A stretch of DNA of 64,000 nt from Falsiroseomonas algicola (GTDB taxonomy: Bacteria; Pseudomonadota; Alphaproteobacteria; Acetobacterales; Acetobacteraceae): contig NZ_JAAIKB010000001.1 of the NCBI RefSeq assembly GCF_011040385.1, positions 1 through 64,000 of the forward strand. Direction: 5' to 3'. Each line of letters starts with the position of its first letter. Position 1 is the first letter of the stretch. The position numbers were made by a program, and so were the translations under genes. The notes beneath the pieces are model-generated. The model was not told the origin of the DNA and made no database searches. It saw nothing but the letters and a program-made list of their open reading frames with translations. Below are positions 36,108 through 44,390 of the stretch, in pieces.

Positions 36108-37076
36108 ATGCCCGCCATCTCGCGGCGTGGGCTGCTTGCCGCGGCCGGCGCCACGCTCGCTGCCCCGTCGCTCGCGCAGTCCTGGCCCTCCGGCCCCATC
36201 CGGATCGTGGTGCCCTTTCCGCCGGGGGGCTCCACCGATGCACTGTCACGGCTGTTGCAACCGCATCTCCAGGCGGCGCTCGGCCAGCCCATCGTGGTGG
36301 AGAACCGCGCCGGCGCCTCCGGCGCGCTCGGCACGGCGCTGGTTGCGCGCAGCCAGCCCGATGGCAACAACTGGGTGCTGGTCTTCGACACCCATGCGGT
36401 GAACCCGTCCCTGATCCCGACGATCGGCTTCGACACGGAAAAGGACCTGACGCCGCTGCTGCTGTTCGGCACGGCGCCCATGGTGCTGACCGCGCATCGC
36501 ACCCGCCCCTGGCGCAGCTTCGCCGAGATGGCGGCCGCCGCGAAGGCGCGGCCCGACACCATCACCTACGGCACCATCGGCAACGGGTCGCTCGCCCACC
36601 TGACCATGGCGCTGGTCGGCCGGGCCGCCGGGCTGCAGCTCGTGCATGTGCCCTATCGCGGCGGCGGGCCGCTGGCCGTGGCGGCCGTGGCCGGGGAGGT
36701 GGACCTGCCCATCGCGACCCGCCCCGCCATCGGCCCGCATATCGACACCGGCGCCCTGCTGCCGCTCGCCCAGACCGGCGCCACCCGCTCCCCCTCCATG
36801 CCGGATATCCCGACGCTGGCGGACTCCGGCGTGGCGGGCATCGATGCCCGCGCCTTCTGGGGCTTCCTCGGCCCCGCGGGCCTGCCGGCGGCGATCCGCC
36901 AGCGGATGGAGGGCGCCATCCGCGGCGCGCTCGCCATCCCCGAGGTCCGCGCCCGCGTCATCGCCCTCGGCATCGACCTCGACCCGCAGGGAGAGGCCGT
37001 CTTCGGCCCCTTCCTCTCCACCCAGATCGCCACCTGGGGCCGGGTGGTGCGGGAGAACGGGATCCGGCCGGATTAG
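36108..37076 (+). CDS. Bug/TctC-type tripartite tricarboxylate transporter substrate-binding protein
   Basis: 322 residues with a Tat-like signal (RRGLLAAAG, Arg 6-7; cleavage region SLAQS). The Bug-family start IRIVVPFPPGGSTDALSRLL, the VVENRAGASGALGT motif and YGTIGNGSLAHL are all present. GGGAGGA lies ten bases upstream of the ATG. There are no TctA/TctB membrane genes nearby, so it is an orphan receptor. Its TAG stop overlaps the TAA stop of the convergent gene. Confidence 0.92.
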   Translation: MPAISRRGLLAAAGATLAAPSLAQSWPSGPIRIVVPFPPGGSTDALSRLLQPHLQAALGQPIVVENRAGASGALGTALVARSQPDGNNWVLVFDTHAVNPSLIPTIGFDTEKDLTPLLLFGTAPMVLTAHRTRPWRSFAEMAAAAKARPDTITYGTIGNGSLAHLTMALVGRAAGLQLVHVPYRGGGPLAVAAVAGEVDLPIATRPAIGPHIDTGALLPLAQTGATRSPSMPDIPTLADSGVAGIDARAFWGFLGPAGLPAAIRQRMEGAIRGALAIPEVRARVIALGIDLDPQGEAVFGPFLSTQIATWGRVVRENGIRPD

Positions 37077-37777
37077 GACTTCCGGTCGAAGCCGAAGGGC
37101 CGCAGCAGCTCATCCGGCTCCGCCTGCGGCAGGTCCTCGTCCCGCTCCGGCAGGCGCCCCTGCGGCGTCAGCCGGTCCACCATGCCCGGCAGGCCGCGGC
37201 TGAGCTGGGACAGGATCTCGTCCTGCCCCTCGCCGGTCGCGGCGGAGAGCTGGTCCAGCGCCTCCGGCGGGATGGCGCGGCGCAGCTCCTCCGGCGAGAC
37301 ATCGCCGTTCGGCCCATCCTGCACCCAGCTATCCACGCGGTCGCCGAGCCCGGCGCCGCGCAGCTGGTCCGTCAGGCTGGTCAGCCCGCGCGCCCCGCCC
37401 TGGCCGCGCATGAGGTAGGCGAGCAGCGCCATCAGGGCCATGCCCTTGATGCCGCCGAGCCCGCTGGCCAGGCCACCGAGCCCGCCGCCGGAGGGCATCG
37501 GGGAGGCCGCGCCCCCGCGCCCGCCCCCCAGCAGCCCGCCCAGGATGCTGCCCAGGCCGCCGCCCAGGCCGCCGCCCAGCCCGCCGCCCATGCCGCCGGC
37601 ATGCCCGCCCGCATAGCCGCCGCCGGACCGCCCGGCCTCCTCATCCGGCAGCCGGGGCCGGCCGAGCGGCGAATCGCCCCATGCGCCGCCCCTGTTGTCC
37701 TGGCGGGGCTGCTGCCCGCCCATCACGCCGCCATCGCCCAGCACGCCCGCGAGGATGCGGGACAGGATATCGCTCAT
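37073..37777 (-). CDS. YidB-like (DUF937-related) protein with glycine-rich linker
   Basis: 234 residues. A short N-terminal helix (MSDILSRILAGVLG) is followed by a long Gly-rich low-complexity stretch (about 50-112, repeated GGGL units) and then a YidB-like C-terminal domain with LTSLTDQLRGAGLGDRVDSW and LDQLSAATGEGQDEILSQLSRGLPGMVDRLTP. The family is small, cytoplasmic or envelope-linked and of unknown function. The ATG at 37777 is supported by GGGAG just upstream; longer in-frame starts read through intergenic sequence. Confidence 0.8.
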   Translation of the reverse strand: MSDILSRILAGVLGDGGVMGGQQPRQDNRGGAWGDSPLGRPRLPDEEAGRSGGGYAGGHAGGMGGGLGGGLGGGLGSILGGLLGGGRGGAASPMPSGGGLGGLASGLGGIKGMALMALLAYLMRGQGGARGLTSLTDQLRGAGLGDRVDSWVQDGPNGDVSPEELRRAIPPEALDQLSAATGEGQDEILSQLSRGLPGMVDRLTPQGRLPERDEDLPQAEPDELLRPFGFDRKS

Positions 37778-37904
37778 GGTCGTCATCTCCCTGATCCCAG
37801 GGGCAACGCCCCCCATCCCACGGGGTTCGCCCATCCCGGCCGCGGCTTGACCCCGCCGCGCCCCGGTGCTGCCGTGCCCATGAAGCGTGAGGAGGGAATG
37901 CGCC

Positions 37905-38972
37905 ATGCGGGCATGGGCCGTGGTCGAGACGGGCAAGCCGTTGCAGGAGGTCGAGTGGCCGACGCCGGTGCCGACCGGCAAGCAGGTGCTGCTGGAAGTG
38001 ACGCATGCCGGCGTCTGCCATTCCGACCTGCATATCTGGGAAGGCGAATACGACCTCGGCAGCCGGGGCAAGATGAAGCTCTCCGACCGCGGGGTGAAGC
38101 TGCCGCTGGCCATGGGGCATGAGACGGTGGGCCGCGTGCTGTCCTGGGGCCCGGAAGCCGAAGGGCAGGGGCTGGAAGTCGGCCAGACCCGCATCGTCTT
38201 CCCCTGGGTGGGCTGCGGCACCTGCGCCCGCTGCCGGGCGGAGGAAGACAACATGTGCGCCAATGGCCGCTCGCTCGGCGTCTTCCAGAATGGCGGCTAC
38301 GCCACCCACATCATCGTGCCGGAACCGCGCCACCTCGTGGATCCCGGCAACCTCGACCTGGCGCTCGCCGCCACCTACGCCTGCTCCGGCATCACCGTCT
38401 ATTCCGCCATCAACAAGCTGATGCCGATGGACCCCGATGATCCCATCGTGCTGGTGGGCGCTGGCGGGCTCGGCCTGCAGGCCATCGCGGTGCTGAAGGC
38501 GCTCGGCCATCGCCGCATCGTCTCCGTCGATGTCAGCGCGGAGAAGCTGGAGGCCGCGAAGGCCGCCGGCGCCACCGACACCGTGGATGCGCGGGGCGAA
38601 GGCGTGACGGCGAAGCTGATGGAGGTCTGCGGCGGCCCCGTCATGGCCGTGGTGGACCTGGTGAATGGCAGCGCCACCGCCCGCTTCGCCTTCGATGCGC
38701 TGGGGAAGGGCGGCAAGCTGGTGCAGGTCGGCCTCTTCGGCGGGGAGCTGTCGCTGCCCCTGCCGCTGATGGCGATGAAGGCCATCACCATCCAGGGTTC
38801 CTATGTCGGCAGCCCGAAGGAACTGCGCGCGCTGGTGAAGATCGCGCAGGGCGGCGCGCTGCCCGCCATCCCCGTGACGCGGGAGCCGCTGCGCAACGCC
38901 GACAGCGCGCTGATGCGGCTCCGCGCCGGCCATGTCACCGGCCGCATCGTCCTGACCGCCGACGCCGCCTGA
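37905..38972 (+). CDS. Zinc-dependent alcohol dehydrogenase (MDR family)
   Basis: 355 residues. Catalytic zinc ligands lie in HAGVCHSDLHIW and MGHETVG; the structural zinc cysteines are GCGTCARCRAEEDNMC. The NAD(P)-binding motif is VLVGAGGLGLQ. GGAGGG precedes the ATG at 37905. No operon partner; a terminator-like hairpin follows. The substrate is probably a short-chain or aromatic alcohol, but unproven. Confidence 0.9.
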   Translation: MRAWAVVETGKPLQEVEWPTPVPTGKQVLLEVTHAGVCHSDLHIWEGEYDLGSRGKMKLSDRGVKLPLAMGHETVGRVLSWGPEAEGQGLEVGQTRIVFPWVGCGTCARCRAEEDNMCANGRSLGVFQNGGYATHIIVPEPRHLVDPGNLDLALAATYACSGITVYSAINKLMPMDPDDPIVLVGAGGLGLQAIAVLKALGHRRIVSVDVSAEKLEAAKAAGATDTVDARGEGVTAKLMEVCGGPVMAVVDLVNGSATARFAFDALGKGGKLVQVGLFGGELSLPLPLMAMKAITIQGSYVGSPKELRALVKIAQGGALPAIPVTREPLRNADSALMRLRAGHVTGRIVLTADAA

Positions 38973-38980
38973 AGAAGACC

Positions 38981-39010
38981 GGGGCGGGGCCGGGAAACCG
39001 ACCCCGCCCC
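38981..39010 (+). terminator. GC-rich hairpin with GAAA tetraloop
   Basis: GGGGCGGGGCCGG (38981-38993) folds onto CCGACCCCGCCCC (38998-39010) with nine outer pairs, one mismatch and three inner pairs around a GAAA loop, eight bases after the dehydrogenase stop. There is no T tract, so rho-independent termination is only likely. Confidence 0.6.
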
Positions 39011-39049
39011 GCCATGGCCGCCGCGCGGTCACCGGCGTAGATTGATGCG

Positions 39050-40438
39050 ATGCAGGACATCGCGCAGGCATCTCCCGCCGCCCGCTACACGCCGCCCTAT
39101 CCGCCGCGGCCGGACAAGGCGCCGCGCAACTTCCGCATGCTGAAGCTCGCGCGCCACAACTGGCTCGCCATCTGGCCCGCCGGCGCCTTCAGGCGCGACG
39201 CGGTCTTCACCCGCGTCCTGTTCCGCGACCTCGTCATCTGCAACACGCCGGAGACCGTCCACCAGGCCTTCGTCGAGCAGCATGAGGCCTTCCAGCGCAA
39301 ATCCGCCCAGCACCGCCACGCGCTGATTCCGCTGCTGGGCGACGGGCTCTTCGTCTCCGACGGCGCGCTGTGGCGGGAAAGGCGGCGCGTGGTGGCGCCC
39401 GTCACCCATGCCTCCCGCCTGCCCGACCTGGCCCCCACCATCACGGAAGCCGCCGCCGATCGCGCCGCCGCCTGGGCCGCCCTGCCGCCCGGCACAACGA
39501 TCGACGTGCTGGCGGAGATGGGGCGCCTGACCGCGGAGATCATCTGCCGCACCATCTTCGGCCGTGCGCTCGGCGCCGATGCCGCCGCCGCCGTCGTCGC
39601 CGCCTTCGCGGAATACCAGCGGGAGATCGGCCAGACCGACATCGCCTCCCTGCTCGGCCTGCCCGACTGGTGGCCCCGCCTGCCCAACCGCCGCGCCCGC
39701 GCCGCCGCCCGCCGCATCCACGCCGTGGTGGATGGCCTGATCGCCGCCATCCTGGATGGCGGGGAGGGGGAGGCCTCCCTCATCCGCTCCATGGCGGAGG
39801 CCAAGGTCCCCGGCACCGACCGCCCGATGGACCGCCGCGCCTTCCGGAACGAGGCCATCGTGCTGTTCATGGCGGGGCATGAGACGACGGCCAATGTCCT
39901 GGCCTGGGCCCTCTTCATCCTGACGCAGGACCCGGCCAGCGCCGACCGTCTTCGGGCGGAGCTTGCCACCGCGCTCGGCGGCCGGCCCGCGACCCATGCG
40001 GACCTGCCCGCGCTGCCCTTCACCCGCGCGGTGCTGGAGGAGACGATGCGCCTCTACCCGCCCGTGCCCATGCTCTCCCGCCAGGCGATCGCGCCCGGGG
40101 AGATCGCGGGCCGGCCGGTGCGGCGCGGCGCCATGGTGCTGGTCGCGCCCTGGCTGCTCCACCGCAACCCCACGATCTGGGAGGAGCCGGACGCCTTCGT
40201 GCCGGACCGCTTCATGCCCGGCGCGCCCCGCCCGCCGCGCCACGCCTATATCCCCTTCAGCACCGGCCCCCGCGTCTGCACCGGCCAGCAGCTCGGCCTG
40301 ATGGAGGCGACGCTCTGCCTGGCGACGCTCTGGCAGGCCGTGCGGCTGGAACTGGTGGAGGGGACGGAGGTCATGCCCGTGGCGCGCCTGACGCTCCGCC
40401 CGGGGGAGGCGCTGCCCATGCGGGTCCGCCCGGCATGA
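39050..40438 (+). CDS. Cytochrome P450
   Basis: 462 residues with every P450 hallmark: I-helix AGHETT (about 275), K-helix ETMR (about 330), the PDRF-type meander EPDAFVPDRFMPG and heme loop FSTGPRVCTGQQL with the Cys near 409. There is no membrane anchor. The sequence style is like bacterial fatty-acid or lipid hydroxylating P450s. No ferredoxin or reductase gene is adjacent. Its TGA overlaps the start of the LpxL-like acyltransferase (ATGA), suggesting a lipid substrate. Confidence 0.92.
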   Translation: MQDIAQASPAARYTPPYPPRPDKAPRNFRMLKLARHNWLAIWPAGAFRRDAVFTRVLFRDLVICNTPETVHQAFVEQHEAFQRKSAQHRHALIPLLGDGLFVSDGALWRERRRVVAPVTHASRLPDLAPTITEAAADRAAAWAALPPGTTIDVLAEMGRLTAEIICRTIFGRALGADAAAAVVAAFAEYQREIGQTDIASLLGLPDWWPRLPNRRARAAARRIHAVVDGLIAAILDGGEGEASLIRSMAEAKVPGTDRPMDRRAFRNEAIVLFMAGHETTANVLAWALFILTQDPASADRLRAELATALGGRPATHADLPALPFTRAVLEETMRLYPPVPMLSRQAIAPGEIAGRPVRRGAMVLVAPWLLHRNPTIWEEPDAFVPDRFMPGAPRPPRHAYIPFSTGPRVCTGQQLGLMEATLCLATLWQAVRLELVEGTEVMPVARLTLRPGEALPMRVRPA

Positions 40439-41430
40439 AGCCGCCGCCCGATCCCCGCACGGATAGTCGCGCGCTGGATGTGCTCTACCCGCCCCCGCCG
40501 CTGCGCTGGGCCGAACGCCGGGCGCTGTGGCGCTACTGGGTGACCGATGTGGTGGCGGGCGCCGCCGACATGGCGCTGCATCACGGGCTGCGGCTGCTGC
40601 CGTCGGAGCGCGTCTCCGCCATCGGCCTGCGCATCGGCGCCTTCCAGTACCGCAAGCGCGACCACGCCCGGGCCCGCGCCCTGCTGCGGCACCTGCGGCC
40701 GGAGGCGACCGAGGCCGAGATCGAGGCGCTGGTGGAGGCGCATTGGCGCCATGTCGGCCGCTGCTTCGCCGAATTCTCCGCCCAGTACCGCTTCCTGCCG
40801 GAAGGCCGGATCGAGATCGAGGGGCGCGAGCATGTGGACGCGCTGCGCGCCGCCGGCCGCCCCGTCATCATCGCCGGCCTGCATGTCGGGAACTGGGAGA
40901 TGGTGCCGGCCGGCCTGGCGAGGATCGGCCTGCCCTTCCACGTCATCTTCCAGCGCCTGCCCAACCGCTTCCGCATGCGCATCGCCTTCAACATGCGCAA
41001 CCACGGGCGCCAATTTGCCAACGCGCCGGTCTCCAACCCCATCCTGCCGACGCTCGATGCCGCCTTCCAGGCGCATCGCCTGCTGGCCGATGGCTCCTCC
41101 GCGCTGCTCTACTACGTCGATGAGTTCTGGGAGGGCCGGGTCCATGCCCCCGCCTTCGGCCGGCCGCCGAAGCTGGACGGCAACATCATGCGGGCCGTGC
41201 GGCTCGCCGCCCATACCGGCGCGGCCATCATCCCCTGCTACGGGCTCCGCATCGCGGATGGCCCCCGCTTCCGCGTCACCTTCCTGCCGCCGGTGGAGGT
41301 CGGCCCCGCCGGCCGCGGCCGCGCGGGCATGCTGGAGGACATGGCGCTACTGGATGCCGCCATCGACCCGGTGGTGCGCGCCCATCCGGAGCAGTGGTTC
41401 ATGCTCCACGCGTTTCGCTTCGACCGCTGA
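40435..41430 (+). CDS. LpxL/HtrB-like lysophospholipid/lipid A acyltransferase
   Basis: 331 residues. The acyltransferase motif HX4E/D appears as HVGNWE (about residue 148), followed by a VIFQRLPNRF segment and the PCYGLRIADGPRF region of the LpxL/MsbB family. Unlike classic LpxL it lacks an obvious N-terminal membrane helix, though residues 30-50 are amphipathic. It probably transfers an acyl chain to lipid A or an ornithine/other lipid. Translational coupling to the P450 is unusual. Confidence 0.85.
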   Translation: MKPPPDPRTDSRALDVLYPPPPLRWAERRALWRYWVTDVVAGAADMALHHGLRLLPSERVSAIGLRIGAFQYRKRDHARARALLRHLRPEATEAEIEALVEAHWRHVGRCFAEFSAQYRFLPEGRIEIEGREHVDALRAAGRPVIIAGLHVGNWEMVPAGLARIGLPFHVIFQRLPNRFRMRIAFNMRNHGRQFANAPVSNPILPTLDAAFQAHRLLADGSSALLYYVDEFWEGRVHAPAFGRPPKLDGNIMRAVRLAAHTGAAIIPCYGLRIADGPRFRVTFLPPVEVGPAGRGRAGMLEDMALLDAAIDPVVRAHPEQWFMLHAFRFDR

Positions 41431-41439
41431 GCGGCGCCC

Positions 41440-41946
41440 TCAGCCCGCCGGATAGGCGGCGCCCGTCACGGGATCGCAGGGCGGGTCGGGCGTCGCCGGG
41501 ATGGCGTGGGCGGCCTTGGCGGCCTCGCCAGGCCGTCCGGTGAACTGCTCCGGCGGATCGCCCGGCGGATAGGCGCCCACCACCAGAAGCCGTCCGGAGG
41601 CGCCGAGGTTGCGGTGCCCCGTGCCCGCCGGCAGCACCACCACGTCGCCGGCCTGCAGGTCCAGCGTCACGCCGGGATCGCCGCCGAGGCGCACGCGCAC
41701 CCCGCCCTCCACGATGGCCAGCGCCTCATGCGCATTGGGGTGGTAGTGGTGGAAGTCGTAGATGCCGTTCCGCCAAGCCGGCGGCCAGCCATGGCGCGCG
41801 AACAGCGCCTCCGCCGCCGCCGGGTCGCCGGAAGGCACGGCGCCGCGATGCAGCAGCACGGGCAGGCGCGGGTTGTTCGGGATATCGCCCCCGCTGCCCG
41901 GCGGCAGCAGCAGCCGTTCCGCCCCGTCGCGTCCGCGTTCATGCAT
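41440..41946 (-). CDS. Cupin-domain protein, YjlB-like
   Basis: 168 residues. The YjlB-type stretch ending in NGIYDFHHYHPNAHEALA supplies His ligands and the Glu of cupin motif 1; motif 2 is LPAGTGHRNLG. Probably a small metal-binding enzyme of unknown substrate. It converges with the acyltransferase gene, with nine bases between them. Confidence 0.85.
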   Translation of the reverse strand: MHERGRDGAERLLLPPGSGGDIPNNPRLPVLLHRGAVPSGDPAAAEALFARHGWPPAWRNGIYDFHHYHPNAHEALAIVEGGVRVRLGGDPGVTLDLQAGDVVVLPAGTGHRNLGASGRLLVVGAYPPGDPPEQFTGRPGEAAKAAHAIPATPDPPCDPVTGAAYPAG

Positions 41947-42008
41947 CGCCCGATCCTCCCGGCCCTGGCTGATTCAAGCATGCCAGGGGCGCGAAGGTTG
42001 CGCGAAGC

Positions 42009-42965
42009 CTATTCGGCGAAAAGCTCCGCCGTGCGGCGCAGATGCTGCGCGACATGCGGGGAGGGTGCGCCCTCCGCCACTTCCTCGAAGCCCCGGATGC
42101 GGGCTTCCATCATGCGCTCCCCGCCGCGCGCCGGGCGGTTGTAGATGAAGCCATGCGTCGAATAGGTGCGGCCGAAGGCATCGTCGTTATGCCCCACCTG
42201 CACCCGCACCGCCGTCCAGTCATTGCGGTCGGAGACATCGATCACGACGACGCCGCGCATCACCGCGCCGCGCCGGATCCCCGGGCCCGCCCAATTGGCG
42301 TGGTCGATATGGATCGTGCGGGCATTCACCACGCGGCTCACCACCGCGACATGGCCGCGGGACATCCCGCCGGAGGCCGTGAAGGCCAGGACGGAGCCGC
42401 GCTCCGGCATGTTGCCGCGGGCATAGGCGCCGGCGGCGTTGTGCCACCACATGCGGGCATCGCCGCTGATGTTCATGCCCGTCGCCATGCGCGCGAAGGG
42501 CACGCAGGACAGGCCGCTGCTGATCGAGACCGGCAGGATCGGCGTGCCGCCCTGGCTGAGGGCAGGCTGGCTGATCGCCGGGTTCGCCAGCGCCGGGCGC
42601 ATCACGCCAACGGAGGCCAATTGCATCGGCGGCGCCGCGACCGCGGCCGGCGCCGTGTTCAGCACGCGCACGCGGGGCGGTGGGGCCGGCGGCGGCGGGG
42701 GCGGCAGGGCGGCGACCTGCGTGCCGCGCTGCGGGGCCGCGGCGGTGCGGCTGGCGGGCTGCGCGGGCTTGGCGGCGGCAACACGGCTGGCGGCCTGGGC
42801 CTGAACGGGGGCGGGGGCGCGAGGCGGGGTCACGGCCACCTGGCCGGGGCGCGCCTGCTTCTGGGCCGTGCGCGGGTTGCGCTCCGTCGCCTGCGCCGTG
42901 TCGATGGAGAAGGCTGCCGTCCCGAACAGGACGCAGAATACAGCCAGCGTGCCCGTCGCCCGCAT
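42009..42965 (-). CDS. Secreted CHAP-domain amidase
   Basis: 318 residues: a signal peptide (about 1-27, ending DTAQA), a Pro/Ala-rich linker (about 28-130, with a run of Pro near 85) and a CHAP domain. The catalytic Cys is in SGLSCVPFAR (about 152) and His in RGHVAVVSRV (about 206). It probably cleaves peptidoglycan peptides in the periplasm or envelope. The ATG at 42965 is chosen for the signal peptide. The 380-bp leader contains several palindromes. Confidence 0.87.
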   Translation of the reverse strand: MRATGTLAVFCVLFGTAAFSIDTAQATERNPRTAQKQARPGQVAVTPPRAPAPVQAQAASRVAAAKPAQPASRTAAAPQRGTQVAALPPPPPPAPPPRVRVLNTAPAAVAAPPMQLASVGVMRPALANPAISQPALSQGGTPILPVSISSGLSCVPFARMATGMNISGDARMWWHNAAGAYARGNMPERGSVLAFTASGGMSRGHVAVVSRVVNARTIHIDHANWAGPGIRRGAVMRGVVVIDVSDRNDWTAVRVQVGHNDDAFGRTYSTHGFIYNRPARGGERMMEARIRGFEEVAEGAPSPHVAQHLRRTAELFAE

Positions 42966-43009
42966 GAGTGATCCCCCGATTGCCTGCCCTACGGGCACCG
43001 GTTGGTGCT

Positions 43010-43021
43010 CCGTGATCACGG
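43010..43021. promoter_or_regulatory. 12-bp palindrome, putative operator
   Basis: CCGTGATCACGG is a perfect palindrome 45 bp before the CHAP amidase start, with a near copy (two changes) about 90 bp further upstream. The spacing and repetition suggest a dimeric regulator site for this gene. Confidence 0.4.
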
Positions 43022-43127
43022 CGGTAACCGGGGCTTGGGGGCGGGGACAACCCGCTCCGTTGTTACCTCGCGAAATCTGGCGTGATTCGCTGATCGAGGG
43101 TCCGTGATCGTGGGCCGAAACAGATAA

Positions 43128-43141
43128 TCGTCCTAGGACGA
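43128..43141. promoter_or_regulatory. 14-bp perfect palindrome, putative operator
   Basis: TCGTCCTAGGACGA reads the same on both strands and lies 163 bp before the CHAP amidase start, in the AT-richer part of the intergenic region. No regulator can be assigned. Confidence 0.4.
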
Positions 43142-43250
43142 AACCTGACGAAACACGACGACACAGTGTTGCGGCATTTTTGCCACGGTTCCGAGGCCTT
43201 CCGCGTCGCTGTCCTGACTCGGCAACATGACTGTCATGCCATGTTGGAAT

Positions 43251-43271
43251 ATGCCCCCGCGCCGGGGGTAT
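43251..43271 (-). terminator. Putative terminator of the RidA gene
   Basis: CCCCCG (43254-43259) and CGGGGG (43263-43268) form a tight hairpin with a three-base loop; flanking ATG/TAT extends it with one wobble. It lies about 75 bp past the RidA stop in the direction of transcription. Confidence 0.4.
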
Positions 43272-43346
43272 TTCGCAGCCCCCCGGAACGACAAGGGCGG
43301 CCGCAGGTTGCCCCGCCGCCGCCCCCATGGGTCCCGGCAAGCTGCC

Positions 43347-43697
43347 TCAGCGGCAGGCCGTGACCATGATCTCCACCAGGTGGCGCGGATCGGCCATGTT
43401 CGCCTCGACGCAGGCGCGCACCGGGCGGCCGGCATCGCCCAGCCACTCGATCCACACCTTGTTCATGGCGTCGCGGTCGCGGATGTCCTTCAGCCAGATC
43501 TGCGCCTGCAGCAGGCGGGTATTGTCCGTGCCGTTCGCCTCCAGCGCCGCGTCGATCTTGGCCAGCACCTGGCGGGTCTGGCCCGTCACGTCCTGGGACA
43601 GGTCGTCGGCCGTCATGCCGGCGAGGTAGACGAAATTGTGGTACTCCACCGAGGAGGACAGGATGGGGTTGCTGCCCTGGCGGGTGATCTTCGACAT
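43347..43697 (-). CDS. RidA family protein (enamine/imine deaminase or relative)
   Basis: 116 residues with the RidA fold pattern: VYLAGMTADDLSQDVTGQTRQVLAKIDAAL and LLQAQIWLKDIRD, ending with the conserved Arg/Glu region RACVEANMADPRHLVEIMVTA. The family hydrolyses reactive enamines; this copy has the later Arg of active members, but I would not assert activity. The start at 43697 has GGAGC upstream. Confidence 0.88.
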   Translation of the reverse strand: MSKITRQGSNPILSSSVEYHNFVYLAGMTADDLSQDVTGQTRQVLAKIDAALEANGTDNTRLLQAQIWLKDIRDRDAMNKVWIEWLGDAGRPVRACVEANMADPRHLVEIMVTACR

Positions 43698-43744
43698 CGC
43701 GCTTTGCTCCTCGAGCGGTTTGGCCCGCATCTCCTAGGCGTGCC

Positions 43745-44068
43745 ATGACGGCCGGGCAAGACGGACGCGCCGGCGCGATCAGGGTGATGCCGGACTATGC
43801 GTGCTGGCCGCTCTGGCGGGATGACGGCGAGGGCGGGAACATCGACCCGGAGACCCTGCCGGTCTCGGCCGCCCTGAAGGCCGCGCTTTCCGCCTGGGCC
43901 GCCTGGTTCGAGGCCGGCTTCGACTGGGACGACCCCGCCGCCTCGCCCCCCATCCCCAATGCGGGCGCCTTTGAGGCCGAGGGACGGCGCCTCGCCGCCT
44001 GGCTCGCTTGCGAACTCGGCCCGGCCTGGCGCGTGCGCTACTGGCGCGATCAGCCGGGAGAGGGCTGA
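43745..44068 (+). CDS. Conserved-type hypothetical protein, 107 aa
   Basis: Acidic, Trp-rich soluble protein (MPDYACWPLWRDDGEGGNIDP, AWAAWFEAGFDWDDP) with no signal or membrane helix. Strong codon-position GC bias over the full length supports coding. The start could be ATG 43745 or 43787. It is divergent from RidA and overlaps the end of the convergent small secreted protein gene by 19 bp. The function is not recognised. Confidence 0.6.
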   Translation: MTAGQDGRAGAIRVMPDYACWPLWRDDGEGGNIDPETLPVSAALKAALSAWAAWFEAGFDWDDPAASPPIPNAGAFEAEGRRLAAWLACELGPAWRVRYWRDQPGEG

Positions 44069-44349
44069 CCCTCCCCATGGTCCACCGCACCCGTCACGCC
44101 ACAGCCGCAGAAGGGGCAGCGGGCCAGGCTGGCCAGTTGCGGCGCGATCGGGGCGGGCAGGGGCCGCCCATCCAGCAGCCGGTCGAGCTCCGCCCGCAGC
44201 GCCTCATGCACCTGCTGTTCCGCGCAGGCGCCGCTGCCGTATTCCGCCACCACCGCGGCGCTCGGCGCCTCCAGCCGGAAGGCGAGGGCAGGCGTGGCCA
44301 TCCCGGCAGCGGGGAGGCAAGCAAGAAAGCGGCGGCGCGGCGTGCTCAT
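44050..44349 (-). CDS. Small exported protein with Cys-rich C terminus
   Basis: 99 residues. A Tat-like leader (TPRRRFLACLPAAG) with hydrophobic core and cleavage near ALA is followed by a helical segment with HEALRAELDRLL and a C-terminal CPFCGCG motif that could bind metal or form disulfides. The start at 44349 follows GGGGG; an upstream in-frame ATG at 44394 overlaps the neighbouring gene end. No family recognised. Confidence 0.5.
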   Translation of the reverse strand: MSTPRRRFLACLPAAGMATPALAFRLEAPSAAVVAEYGSGACAEQQVHEALRAELDRLLDGRPLPAPIAPQLASLARCPFCGCGVTGAVDHGEGQPSPG

Positions 44350-44390
44350 GCCCCCATCATAAGGCAACCGCCCGCCGCGCCGCCACGGTT

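Larger units (their letters stand above)
42966..43346. other. Palindrome-rich intergenic region upstream of the CHAP amidase
   Basis: About 380 bp without a supported gene. It holds a 12-bp palindrome CCGTGATCACGG (43010-43021) and a related CCGTGATCGTGG near 43102. It also has a 14-bp palindrome (43128-43141), a CAACATG/CATGTTG repeat (43223-43246) and a GC-rich hairpin after the RidA gene (43251-43271). The lower GC between 43080 and 43250 suggests a real regulatory segment. Confidence 0.55.

Noticed and set aside
43745-44349. Toxin-antitoxin pair from two small overlapping genes
   Set aside because: The genes are convergent, not co-directional, and one has an export signal; nothing matches known toxin or antitoxin folds.
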